DNA of 33,334 nt, from NCBI GenBank assembly GCA_050290225.1, contig JBNKHG010000017.1, positions 1 to 33,334 on the forward strand, read 5' to 3'. This stretch comes from JBNKHG01 sp050290225. GTDB taxonomy: Bacteria > Pseudomonadota > Gammaproteobacteria > Pseudomonadales > Cellvibrionaceae. Under the pieces are notes generated by a model that saw only the letters and a program-made list of their open reading frames with translations, was not told the origin of the DNA and ran no database searches. Position 1 is the first letter of the stretch. The number at the start of each line of letters is the position of its first letter. This document shows, piece after piece, positions 7,469 to 15,184 of the stretch. The translations under genes and the position numbers were made by a program.

Positions 7469-9256
7469 ATGGTTAACAGCGAAACACGATCACCAATCCG
7501 AATCGCCAACTGCAGCGGCTTCTACGGCGACAAACTCGGCGCCGCCCGGCAGATGGTGGAGGGTGGTCCCATCGACGTACTCACCGGCGACTACCTGGCC
7601 GAACTCACCATGGCCATCCTCCACAACAAGCGCCAGAAGGACGACAACGTCGGCTACGTGGGCACCTTTCTCAAACAGGTGCGGGATGTCATCGGCCTGT
7701 GCCTGGAGCGCAATATCAAGATCGTCACCAACGCCGGCGGGCTCAATCCCCAAGGCATGGCCCGGGAGGTGGAAGCCATCCTCGACGAACTGGGCCTGCA
7801 GGCCCGGGTGGCCTATATCACCGGCGACGACCTGATGCCCCGGCTTAACGAACTGGTGAATGGCGGCGAGCCCCTGGCCCATCTCGAAACCGGGCAGGCC
7901 TTTGGCGAAGCCGACTTGCCACCACTCAGCGCCAATGCCTACCTGGGGGCGTGGGGCATCAAGGCGGCGCTGGATCAGGGCGCGGATATCGTTATCTGCC
8001 CCCGGGTCACCGACGCCGCCGTGGTGATGGGCCCCGCCGCCTGGCACTTCGGCTGGCAGTGGGATGACTACGACGCTCTGGCCGGCGCTCTGGTGGCGGG
8101 GCATCTGACCGAATGTGGCCCCTCCGTGGCCGGAGGCAATTACGCCTTCTTTCAGGAAGTGCCCAGCTTCCACAACATGGGCTACCCCATCGCCGAGATT
8201 GAGGCCAACGGGGATTTCATCCTGACCAAACACCCGGGCACCGGCGGCTTGATATCGGTGGGCACAGTGACCGCCCAACTCCTCTACGAAACCAACGCGC
8301 CCGCCTATAAAAATCCGGACGTGATCGCACATTTCGACACCGTCAAACTCGAACAGGTCGGCCCGGACCGGGTGCGGGTCAGCGGCTGCAAGGGTTCCAG
8401 CCCGCCCGATACCCACAAAGTTTGCATCAACGTCGCCGGTGGCCATCGCAACTGCGTGGAACTGCTCCTTACCGGCCTGGATATCCAGGCCAAGGCCGAT
8501 GTCTTTACCGAGGTGCTGTTCGACTCGCTCGGTGGACGGGAACAATTCGACAGGGCAGAGGTGCAACTGCTGCGCACCGACAAGGAGAACCCCCAATCCA
8601 ATGACGAAGCCCACGCCGTACTGCGGGTGATCGTCGAATCCGCCAACCCGCAAATCGTAGGTCGCCAGATCAACCAGAAAGCCATTGAGCTGGGGCTGGC
8701 AAGCTTTCCCGGCTTTTTCGTGCGCACACCCACCATCCCCACCGGCCCCCTGATACGCCACTGGCCGGCCCTGATTAACAGCCAGCACATTACTGAACGG
8801 GTCCACCTCGGTGACAGTCCTGTCGACATCCAGCCCACCAGCCAGCTTGAACAAGTGAAAACGGTGCACTTTCAACCCGATCCGGTGGAAATACCCCCAC
8901 TGTCGTTTGACACGACACAGCCCATGCCCTTCGGCCGCCTGTTCGGCACCCGTTCCGGCGACAAGGGCGGTTGCGCCAACCTGGGAGTGTGGGCCACAAC
9001 CGACGAAGCCTATCGCTTCCTGTACCACTATCTCACCGTGGATGAATTCAAACGCCTGCTGCCGGATATGGCGGCATTCGCCATCGAGCGCTACGAACTG
9101 CCAAACGTAAAAGCGCTTAACTTCTTTATCCACGATGTGCTGGGCGACGGTATCGCCGCCACCACCCGCACCGACGGCCAGGCCAAATCCTTAGGGGAGT
9201 ATCTGCGGGCCAAGATAATTCAGGCACCCAAGCACCTGGCACCGGACCGGCAGTAG
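7469..9256 (+). CDS. AtuA family protein (acyclic terpene utilisation-like)
   Basis: This 595-residue protein matches the AtuA family (DUF1446) along its whole length. It starts PIRIANCSGFYGDKLGAARQ, includes DVLTGDYLAELTM and YVGTFLKQ near the N-terminus, VICPRVTDAAVVMGP in the middle, and ends with the small AtuA-like C-terminal domain (FGTRSGDKGGCANLGVWA near 492-510). AtuA is required for acyclic terpene (citronellol/geraniol) catabolism in Pseudomonas, but its exact reaction is unresolved and many homologues work in other CoA-ester pathways. The start at 7469 has a good ribosome site (AAGGA, 6-7 bp upstream). An enoyl-CoA hydratase gene follows. The stop codon TAG is part of a dispersed palindromic repeat, so the extreme C-terminus may have been remodelled. 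Confidence 0.88.
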   Translation: MVNSETRSPIRIANCSGFYGDKLGAARQMVEGGPIDVLTGDYLAELTMAILHNKRQKDDNVGYVGTFLKQVRDVIGLCLERNIKIVTNAGGLNPQGMAREVEAILDELGLQARVAYITGDDLMPRLNELVNGGEPLAHLETGQAFGEADLPPLSANAYLGAWGIKAALDQGADIVICPRVTDAAVVMGPAAWHFGWQWDDYDALAGALVAGHLTECGPSVAGGNYAFFQEVPSFHNMGYPIAEIEANGDFILTKHPGTGGLISVGTVTAQLLYETNAPAYKNPDVIAHFDTVKLEQVGPDRVRVSGCKGSSPPDTHKVCINVAGGHRNCVELLLTGLDIQAKADVFTEVLFDSLGGREQFDRAEVQLLRTDKENPQSNDEAHAVLRVIVESANPQIVGRQINQKAIELGLASFPGFFVRTPTIPTGPLIRHWPALINSQHITERVHLGDSPVDIQPTSQLEQVKTVHFQPDPVEIPPLSFDTTQPMPFGRLFGTRSGDKGGCANLGVWATTDEAYRFLYHYLTVDEFKRLLPDMAAFAIERYELPNVKALNFFIHDVLGDGIAATTRTDGQAKSLGEYLRAKIIQAPKHLAPDRQ

Positions 9257-9335
9257 GTCGGGTTTTAACCCGACAGAGGATTGTAGGTCGGGTTTTAACC
9301 CGACAAAGGATTGTAGGTCGGGTTTTAACCCGACA
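9253..9335. repeat. Triplicate GTAGGTCGGG palindromic repeats
   Basis: Three units with the palindrome TCGGGTTTTAACCCGA start at 9253, 9283 and 9313, an exact 30-bp period. The first unit overlaps and provides the stop codon of the AtuA-family gene. They belong to a dispersed REP-like family seen in at least five places in this window. Confidence 0.85.
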
Positions 9336-9358
9336 TAGGGCGGCGGGTCTTGGTATTT

Positions 9359-9426
9359 GTCGGACTAAAGTCCGACCTACAAGTCCGACCTACAAGTCCG
9401 ACTTACAAGTCCGACCTACAGTCCGA
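9359..9426. repeat. Cluster of inverted-orientation REP-like repeats
   Basis: A palindromic unit (GTCGGACTAAAGTCCGAC) is followed by three tandem AAGTCCGACCTAC-type half units and a final AGTCCGA. This is the reverse orientation of the preceding triplicate. Together they could fold into strong hairpins between the AtuA-family and hydratase genes, perhaps terminating transcription or stabilising mRNA. Confidence 0.75.
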
Positions 9427-9455
9427 TCGCCCCCATAAATCGAGGAACAGCAATC

Positions 9456-10277
9456 ATGCAACGCCGAACAGAACCTCTTTCTTTGAACAGCCTGGAATTC
9501 GCAACCCTGGAAGTGGACTTCAGCGAGCATATCCTCACGGTTACCCTCAATCGGCCTCATCGCAAAAACGCCCTCAACAACACCATGATCAACGAGCTGG
9601 TGTATGTGTTTGAGTACGCCAAACAATCACGGGATGTCAGGGTTGTAGTCATTACCGGTGCCGGCGACGTGTTCTGTGCTGGCGGCGACCTCAAGGGCAT
9701 GCACGGCAATGCCGACGAACCGCCCACCAATGTGCCCATTCTGGCAGAACGCCCCGGCGAACCGGACGAAATGGTGCTGCGCCTCTACAACCTCCATAAG
9801 CCTGTAATCGCCAAAATCCAGGGTTCCGTCTACGCCGGTGCGCTACTGATGGTGTGCAACGCCACCCACGCCATCGCCGCCGTCCACGCCCAATTTTGCG
9901 CCCCGGAAATTCGCCGCGGCCTCTGGCCCTTCCAAGTCATGGCGGGGCTGTTCAACGTCATGCCCCAGAGGGAGGGGCTGGATTTCATTATGCGCGGCCT
10001 GCCCATCGATGCCGCAACCGCCGTGAAAACCGGCCTTATCAACGAGGCCATCGCCGCCGACCAACTGGATAGCCGGGTGAGCGCACTGGCGTCCGAACTC
10101 GCCGCCCTGGCCCCCGGCACCATGCAAATGGGCCTGGCCGCCTTCCGCAAACAACAGACCATGGTCTTCGAACAGGCGCTGCCATATCTGAAGGATCAGT
10201 TTTTCCAATGCGTGGAAAGCAGTGATGCCAAAGAGGGGATAGCTGCTTTTGTCGAGAAACGTAATCCAAGGTGGTGA
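9456..10277 (+). CDS. Enoyl-CoA hydratase/isomerase (crotonase) family protein
   Basis: This 273-residue protein is of normal crotonase length. The N-terminal strand pair leads to LNRPHRKNALNNTMINEL. The first oxyanion-hole loop is AGGDLKGMHG near residues 75-84, and the second is in GSVYAGALLMVCNATHAIA. APEIRRGLWPF supplies a Glu equivalent to the first catalytic Glu of enoyl-CoA hydratase. The second classical Glu is not evident, so hydratase versus isomerase or hydrolase activity cannot be set. The enzyme would act on acyl-CoA thioesters in the cytoplasm. Its context after the AtuA-family gene allows a role like AtuE (isohexenylglutaconyl-CoA hydratase), which I cannot prove. Its last ~160 bp recur at 12588-12763. 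Confidence 0.9.
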   Translation: MQRRTEPLSLNSLEFATLEVDFSEHILTVTLNRPHRKNALNNTMINELVYVFEYAKQSRDVRVVVITGAGDVFCAGGDLKGMHGNADEPPTNVPILAERPGEPDEMVLRLYNLHKPVIAKIQGSVYAGALLMVCNATHAIAAVHAQFCAPEIRRGLWPFQVMAGLFNVMPQREGLDFIMRGLPIDAATAVKTGLINEAIAADQLDSRVSALASELAALAPGTMQMGLAAFRKQQTMVFEQALPYLKDQFFQCVESSDAKEGIAAFVEKRNPRW

Positions 10278-10322
10278 TATTTTTGGCGTAGAGAAGCTGT
10301 TTGAATTGTGGGAGTACTGTTG

Positions 10323-12452
10323 ATGAGCTTTGAGGTTGGCTTTCGTTTGTTGGTAAATGCTATTGTACTGTGGTGCTTGCCTCTCCTTTCGATAGCGCAC
10401 GACATCAGTCCCAGAGGGATTCAGCCAGTAGACTGGCACAACGCGCAAATCAGTAATGTCAGTGTGAACGCCTCGGGAAGCAGTATCGACATTGAAGGGA
10501 AACACTGTGTGACCGGCAGCGCCATCAATTTCAATGTGCTGGATGAATACGCCTTTGATATCGACGAAACTCTGGAAGTAGAAGTGGAGTTTGATATAAA
10601 GACCAGCCACAGCGAAGTTGCCTTGGCCTATGACGGCAATGGCCAGGACGGCATGCAGGTAAAAGCCCAGCTACCCAAGCAAGGCAAGACGCGTTGGCAC
10701 AGGGAGACCTTTACCCTGCAACGTGCCCGCTTCGCAGGGTTGCAACCTGCCCGGGGAACAGATTTCTCCCTTATGCCAGTTGCTGACTGGTTCAATATCG
10801 ACTGGAGCAAAGTGGACATGGATGATGTTTTCAATCGCACAGTGACGGTTTGCGCTATTGCCATCAAACGGAGTTATAAAACGCCATTACCCACTTCCTA
10901 CGGAGACTTTTCTCTGGAAATCAAGAATGAGAAAGGGCAAATAGTTCCCGCGCGTATCGGCTTGTACGACAGCTCCGGCAGGCTGCCTCTGCCCAACACC
11001 GAAGCCTTGCCCATAAAATATTTCTACGATCTGACCCGCGTTGTAACACTGCGCCCAGGTGGAGAACCCTGGCCGGTTGATAACCGTCGCGCTTTTTATG
11101 TGGATGGCAAGTACCACGACAAACTGTCTGCTGGAACCTACAGACTCGTTGTCGCCAGGGGCCAGGAATATTATGTCGAGCACAAGGATATTGTTATTGA
11201 GTCAAACAAGACTAATAAGGTGGTCGTTCAGCTAAGGCGTTGGACCGATATGTCCAGGAAAGGCTGGTATTCCGGAGATGTCCATATCCACTACGGTCGC
11301 CACAGTGCACCGGACAGTAAAAACTTTTTATTGCAGACTCAGGCTGAAGACCTTCATGTTGCTAATATATTGCAGATGGGAAATATAGGTGCAACCTATT
11401 ATCACCAGTACAGCTGGGAATCAGAAGCGAGAGGTGGGAAATCCGACTATGTGCTTGTGCCGGGTCAGGAAGATCCTCGAACAGCCAGCCGCGGGCACAC
11501 TCTGCACTTAAATATTACGGAGCCGACCCATAGCCCGGAAAGATATTATTTGTACCATGAGGTTTTTGAAAAAACCCATCAACAGGGGGGGATTACAGGC
11601 TATGCGCATGTCAGGGATGTCCCTATGTCTTCCCACGGAATGAATCATAGAAAAGGAATGGCGCTCGACGTCCCCTTTGGGTTGGTGGACCTTGCTGAAA
11701 TATTGTCGTGGGTGGATGCTGGCGTGACCACCTGGTTTGATTTTCTGAATCTCGGTTACAAGCTGTCTCCTGCTGCCGGCACTGATTATCCTTATTCGGG
11801 CGATCCCCCCGGTGCAGTGAGAAACTACGTACAGATGCCAGAGGGGTATTCAACACAAGGCTGGTTTGAAGGGTTAAAAGCCGGTCATACGTTTGTTACC
11901 AATGGCCCCATGCTGGAATTGGCAGTTAATGGGCAGGGTATGGGCGCGGATATAGGTATCACCATAGGCAAACCCATCACTGTTAAAGCTAAATCTTTTA
12001 TAAGTCCCGAAATTGATTTTCTGGATCGACTTGAGCTAATTGAACAGGGCAAGGTTGTTGCAAGTAGCCACTCTGTTGAAGGGGCAGCAGAATTAACACT
12101 GAACTATCAGGCTAAAGCAGCACATGGCACATGGTATGTGTTGAGAGCCTATGGTAAACGCCAGGAAAACTTTTCAAGAACTGTTGCAATCAGCGCTCCT
12201 GTCTATATCAACTTGAACGGGAAGGGGTTTTGCAAACTGGATTCTGTACCTGCAATTGCAGAAAAAATGAAAAAACAGCTGCAGGATATGCAAGATATGC
12301 CCATAAAGGAAAACCGGGAAGCAGAATCTTGGGATATGCCAGAAGGTTACTGGCCTGCACAGCAGGCTCTACTTCAACCCCGCATTAGGCTGGCTACACA
12401 GATATATGACGATATTATCGCCCGTGCCAAACAAGGTTTTTGTATCCAGTAG
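10323..12452 (+). CDS. Secreted CehA/McbA-family PHP-type metallohydrolase
   Basis: Starting at the ATG at 10323, which has a GGGAG ribosome site 9 bp upstream (a GTG at 10308 is less likely), the protein has 709 residues. A signal peptide is clear (LLVNAIVLWCLPLLSIAHD). Beta-rich N-terminal domains precede the metal site GDVHIHYG (residues 318-325, with H321 and H323 as ligands). Further likely ligand regions are VPGQEDPRTASRGHTLH and ITGYAHV, and AGTDYP supplies an Asp. This pattern fits the CehA/McbA branch of PHP-fold hydrolases, whose founding members cleave carbamate insecticides; most relatives have unknown substrates. GC content appears lower than in the flanking hydratase, and the gene sits between duplicate hydratase tails, suggesting insertion. 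Confidence 0.75.
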   Translation: MSFEVGFRLLVNAIVLWCLPLLSIAHDISPRGIQPVDWHNAQISNVSVNASGSSIDIEGKHCVTGSAINFNVLDEYAFDIDETLEVEVEFDIKTSHSEVALAYDGNGQDGMQVKAQLPKQGKTRWHRETFTLQRARFAGLQPARGTDFSLMPVADWFNIDWSKVDMDDVFNRTVTVCAIAIKRSYKTPLPTSYGDFSLEIKNEKGQIVPARIGLYDSSGRLPLPNTEALPIKYFYDLTRVVTLRPGGEPWPVDNRRAFYVDGKYHDKLSAGTYRLVVARGQEYYVEHKDIVIESNKTNKVVVQLRRWTDMSRKGWYSGDVHIHYGRHSAPDSKNFLLQTQAEDLHVANILQMGNIGATYYHQYSWESEARGGKSDYVLVPGQEDPRTASRGHTLHLNITEPTHSPERYYLYHEVFEKTHQQGGITGYAHVRDVPMSSHGMNHRKGMALDVPFGLVDLAEILSWVDAGVTTWFDFLNLGYKLSPAAGTDYPYSGDPPGAVRNYVQMPEGYSTQGWFEGLKAGHTFVTNGPMLELAVNGQGMGADIGITIGKPITVKAKSFISPEIDFLDRLELIEQGKVVASSHSVEGAAELTLNYQAKAAHGTWYVLRAYGKRQENFSRTVAISAPVYINLNGKGFCKLDSVPAIAEKMKKQLQDMQDMPIKENREAESWDMPEGYWPAQQALLQPRIRLATQIYDDIIARAKQGFCIQ

Positions 12453-12587
12453 TTTGCGTGGGGAACCCATTGAGATGCAAATATAAATGTATGGGCTCAG
12501 TCCTTAGATTGAAGCTTGATCAACCGTAGCGTGCGCCACAGTCACTGTATGCCGAAGTGGATTCTGTGGTCTGGGAGTTTATTAAAC

Positions 12588-12763
12588 TGGCCCCCGGCAC
12601 CATGACCATGGGCCTGGCCGCCTTCCGCAAACAACAGACCATGGCCTTCGAACAGGCGCTGCCATATCTGAAGGATCAGTTTTTCCAATGCGTGGAAAGC
12701 AGTGATGCCAAAGAAAGAGGGGATAGCCGCCTTTGTGGAAAAGCGCAAACCGGCGTGGTGATC
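12588..12763 (+). pseudogene. Duplicated, frameshifted 3' end of the enoyl-CoA hydratase gene
   Basis: This segment closely copies 10117-10277: LAPGTM, MGLAAFRKQQTM, FEQALPYLKDQFFQCVESSD and AK are shared. A 4-bp insertion (AAAG before AGGGGATAGC) then shifts the frame; the original frame downstream would still read an intact hydratase ending with GTGGTGA. It has no start and no upstream body. It is a remnant of a second hydratase copy or a product of recombination around the metallohydrolase gene. Confidence 0.85.
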
Positions 12764-12864
12764 ATCAGGAATTGGCTCCTGCCGGCTTCAACAACTGGCA
12801 GCCCCAATGCACGGGTGTTACTGCGGCTTGCGTGGCCCGTTTTCTTCTCAAATCGGAGCAATGT

Positions 12865-12887
12865 ATGCTATTCTGCACCAATAGTAT
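12865..12887. promoter_or_regulatory. Imperfect palindrome upstream of parDE-type module
   Basis: ATGCTATT (12865-12872) and AATAGTAT (12880-12887) form an inverted repeat with 7 of 8 pairs and a 7-bp spacer, ending 25 bp before the antitoxin start. ParD-type antitoxins repress their own operon by binding such palindromes, so this is a candidate operator. Confidence 0.45.
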
Positions 12888-12912
12888 GAAGTTGGTGTGG
12901 GAGAGTGACAGA

Positions 12913-13170
12913 ATGGCTACCGTACGCAAGACCATCACGTTGACTGATCAGCAAAATGATTGGGTCAAAGCACGTATCACCACGGGTGATTTTACCAATG
13001 ATAGTGAATATATCCGCGATCTGATCCGGCGTGACCAGGAGCGTAGCGCCGGGTTGGACCAGCTTCGCGCGGCCCTCGTGGAGGGCGAGCAGAGCGGGAT
13101 CAGCGAGCGTATGCCGGATGATATTCGTCGTGCAGCCAGGGAAAGGTTAAAGGCGGATGGCCGGATATAG
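12913..13170 (+). CDS. ParD-family type II antitoxin
   Basis: Starting at the ATG at 12913 gives 85 residues. MATVRKTITLTDQQNDWVKA is the ribbon-helix-helix N-terminus typical of ParD/CC2985-type antitoxins, followed by SEYIRDLIRRDQER and a C-terminal toxin-binding tail. An upstream in-frame start at 12733 would only add translated junk from the duplicated hydratase tail and lacks motif support. The gene overlaps the toxin by 14 bp, giving translational coupling. The antitoxin should neutralise the ParE-like partner and repress the promoter. Confidence 0.88.
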   Translation: MATVRKTITLTDQQNDWVKARITTGDFTNDSEYIRDLIRRDQERSAGLDQLRAALVEGEQSGISERMPDDIRRAARERLKADGRI

Positions 13171-13459
13171 GCTCAGCAAGCGAGCCGACGAGGATTTTGA
13201 GGCCATTTATTTATACGGTGTTCTGACATTCGGTCTGGAGCAGGCTGAGGCCTACGCGGCGGGTTTGCAGGCTCGCTTTGAACAACTCGCGGATCAACCC
13301 CGTTTATATCCTCCCATTGACCATATCCGATCGGGATACCGACTCAGCGTCTATGGCAGCCACGCCATTTACTACTGTATTCACGACCGCAAGGTGCTTA
13401 TCGTTCGTATTCTGCGTAGTCAAGATATCGGAACGGCATTGGCGGAAGAGCGCGGATGA
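13157..13459 (+). CDS. ParE/RelE-superfamily toxin
   Basis: This 100-residue protein is of typical ParE length. It starts MAGYRLSKRADEDFEAIYLY, has the helix-rich centre ending FEQLADQPRLYPP, and the C-terminal strands GSHAIYYCIHDRKVLIVRIL and RSQD. ParE toxins poison DNA gyrase; other members of this superfamily are mRNA interferases, so the exact target is inferred from overall similarity. The gene overlaps the ParD-like antitoxin. Its stop codon overlaps the start of a decayed XRE-type gene (ATGA), suggesting an original three-gene arrangement. Confidence 0.88.
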   Translation: MAGYRLSKRADEDFEAIYLYGVLTFGLEQAEAYAAGLQARFEQLADQPRLYPPIDHIRSGYRLSVYGSHAIYYCIHDRKVLIVRILRSQDIGTALAEERG

Positions 13460-13624
13460 CCATCAACGCTAACGACTTCTACGCAAACGTTGCCGGTGCT
13501 TCGACGTTGGTTTGAGGCTGGTTTGGCTAGCAAGGCGGGCATCAACAGCAACACGCTGACTGCGCTGGAGCAGGGCAAGCCTGGTGTGGCGGTCGGGGTG
13601 TGCTTCACGCTGTGTTCATATTGA
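13456..13624 (+). pseudogene. Decayed XRE-type helix-turn-helix gene
   Basis: An ATG overlapping the toxin stop opens a frame ending at MTINANDFYANVAGASTLV. After a frameshift near 13500, another frame reads RRWFEAGLASKAGINSNTLT then ALEQGKPGVAVGVCFTL, which is the recognition-helix region of an XRE/Cro-like regulator. The gene stops shortly after. No full-length product is possible, so I treat it as a remnant. Confidence 0.55.
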
Positions 13625-13712
13625 TCGAGAATGAGTCCACCCCACAAATACCTCAGCCTCGTAATCATCGAAACGGCCTTCCTCTCAAAAACCACTTGCG
13701 CTCCCAGTAGAT

Positions 13713-13740
13713 GGTCAACTATGGTAAATACTATGTCCCC
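13713..13740 (+). promoter_or_regulatory. Shared GGTCAAC-TAAATA motif, upstream of AraC gene
   Basis: GGTCAACTATGGTAAATA (13713-13730) matches the first 18 bp of the motif found at three other promoters (19505, 24272, 31635). The right half diverges here (CTATGTCCCC). It lies 160 bp before the AraC-family start codon and could serve autoregulation. Confidence 0.5.
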
Positions 13741-13890
13741 AACCGACATCCCCAAACCCAATGATTGCCATTAACATCCAACAAGCTGGCCCGACTGTAG
13801 CGTTTATGCCTAACGGCTATATAAATAAGAAAAGCTATGCCGGCAATGGCGTTCCATCAAAAGAGGTGAATAACAGGGGAGCGTTGTGCG

Positions 13891-15024
13891 ATGAATATGT
13901 ATGCACAGAAAACAATCGACCACGGCGCGGCCATGGCGGACCATAAGCTGCTCATTGGCAACGCCTATATCCGGGGCTTTCTCCAGGGCGCCGAACAACG
14001 CGGTTACGACCCGGAAAAACTGCTCGAACAGGCTGGCATTCCCGCTCACATCTACCATGACCCCGAAGCCGTCATCAATGGCGGACAGTTCCGTGACCTG
14101 TGGCGAACGGTGCGCGATGAAACCGACGACGTTTACATGGGCTTCCTGGAACGACCCGGCAAAATCGCCCTGGAGCGGGAACAGTTCCGGGCGCGCATGC
14201 GTTGCGGCACCCTCGGCGAAGCGGTGCGTGTGGGCACCCAATTCCGGGAAGCCGTATGCAACGACGTCACTTACGAATACCTCCTGGACGACAAACTGCA
14301 CGAATTCACCCTGGAGGTGCAGTACCAGGTGCGCAATGGCATGGATGAGCATATCTTCTACTGGCACCGCCTGCTGCTGATCTACCGCTACCACTGCTGG
14401 CTGATTGGCAAGCGCATCAAACTCAACCGGGTCTGTTTTGCCACCCCCAAACCGGATTATTGCGCCGACTACGAGCACTTGTTCAATTGCGATATCCACT
14501 TCGACCAGCCACACAATTCCCTCAGCTATGACCAGAAATACCTTCACTTCCCCGTTCTGCCTCTCAGTGAGGACAAACAGATGGAGTACATGGACAAGTA
14601 CCCGGACTGGTTTGAATTCACCGAAGTAGACTGGAGCTGGACCGGCCAGGTGGAGCAGGTCATTTTGCGCCTGCAGCGGGAGGGAAACTGGACCCCCACC
14701 ATCGAGCAGGTGGCGCAAATCCTCTCCCTGGGCGCCCGCACCCTCCGCCGCCAACTGGAGCGGGAAAACGAAACCTTCATCGCCATCAAGGCCCGCGTCA
14801 GGCGCGACGTCGCCATCAAACTACTGCTCACCACCGATCTCCCCGTCACCGTTATCGCCAGCCAGGTCGGATTCCAGGAGCCCAGCGGTTTTACCCGCGC
14901 CTTCCTCACCTGGACCCAAACCACCCCGTCCGACTACCGGGCCGAACATCGCGACGACAAAGCCCTGATTGCCGCCTACAGTTCACGCTCCAGCTCCCAG
15001 GACAGGGGCAACAACACCGTGTGA
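13891..15024 (+). CDS. AraC-family transcriptional regulator with Arabinose_bd-type N-terminal domain
   Basis: This is a 377-residue protein. Residues ~20-210 resemble the large N-terminal ligand-sensing domain of OruR/ArgR-like AraC regulators (IRGFLQGAEQRGYDPEKLLE, then GQFRDLWRTVRDETDDVYMG). The C-terminal ~100 residues are the double helix-turn-helix: TIEQVAQILSLGARTLRRQL for the first, and DLPVTVIASQVGFQEPSGFT, then RAFLTWTQTTPSDYR, for the second. An ATG at 13933 is an alternative start. Such regulators usually activate lipid, sterol or amino-acid catabolism genes. It is the only pathway-type regulator in the window, and a related sequence motif sits upstream of it and of three catabolic or transport genes, so I infer that it controls them. 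Confidence 0.9.
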   Translation: MNMYAQKTIDHGAAMADHKLLIGNAYIRGFLQGAEQRGYDPEKLLEQAGIPAHIYHDPEAVINGGQFRDLWRTVRDETDDVYMGFLERPGKIALEREQFRARMRCGTLGEAVRVGTQFREAVCNDVTYEYLLDDKLHEFTLEVQYQVRNGMDEHIFYWHRLLLIYRYHCWLIGKRIKLNRVCFATPKPDYCADYEHLFNCDIHFDQPHNSLSYDQKYLHFPVLPLSEDKQMEYMDKYPDWFEFTEVDWSWTGQVEQVILRLQREGNWTPTIEQVAQILSLGARTLRRQLERENETFIAIKARVRRDVAIKLLLTTDLPVTVIASQVGFQEPSGFTRAFLTWTQTTPSDYRAEHRDDKALIAAYSSRSSSQDRGNNTV

Positions 15025-15078
15025 CCTTCAGGCAGTCAGCTTGCCCAAAAATGTTGCATTCTCAACGGATGTTAAAAA

Positions 15079-15184
15079 GGCTTTGCCGCCCGATTGGACG
15101 TCGTCGACTTCGACAGCCACGCCGCTTACCCGTTCGGGCAAGTGAAGGCGGGGCCCGAGCTGGCGCGCGACAGGATCGGGCTTT
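15079..15184 (+). pseudogene. C-terminal remnant of a VapC-like PIN-domain toxin
   Basis: The frame beginning at 15079 reads GFAARLDVVDFDSHAAYPFG, then QVKAGPELARDRIG. This resembles the section of VapC toxins just before the last conserved Asp-containing loop (typically V-x-x-x-D-x-x-x-A-x-x-Y-G-x-I-R-x-x-L-x-x-x-G-x-x-I-G). The remainder is lost where the convergent ATPase gene ends. No antitoxin is visible. Confidence 0.5.

Noticed and set aside
7490..9133. 547-codon open frame on the minus strand opposite the AtuA-family gene
   Set aside because: It is the antisense shadow of a GC-rich real gene; no recognisable domain, and the plus-strand frame is a full-length family match.
9253..9426. 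CRISPR-like periodic repeats
   Set aside because: The 30-bp period has almost no variable spacer (about 7 bp) and the unit is a palindrome found dispersed elsewhere; no cas genes are present.
12733..12912. N-terminal extension of the ParD-like antitoxin from the start at 12733
   Set aside because: The added residues come from the duplicated hydratase tail and its flank; the conserved antitoxin starts at 12913.
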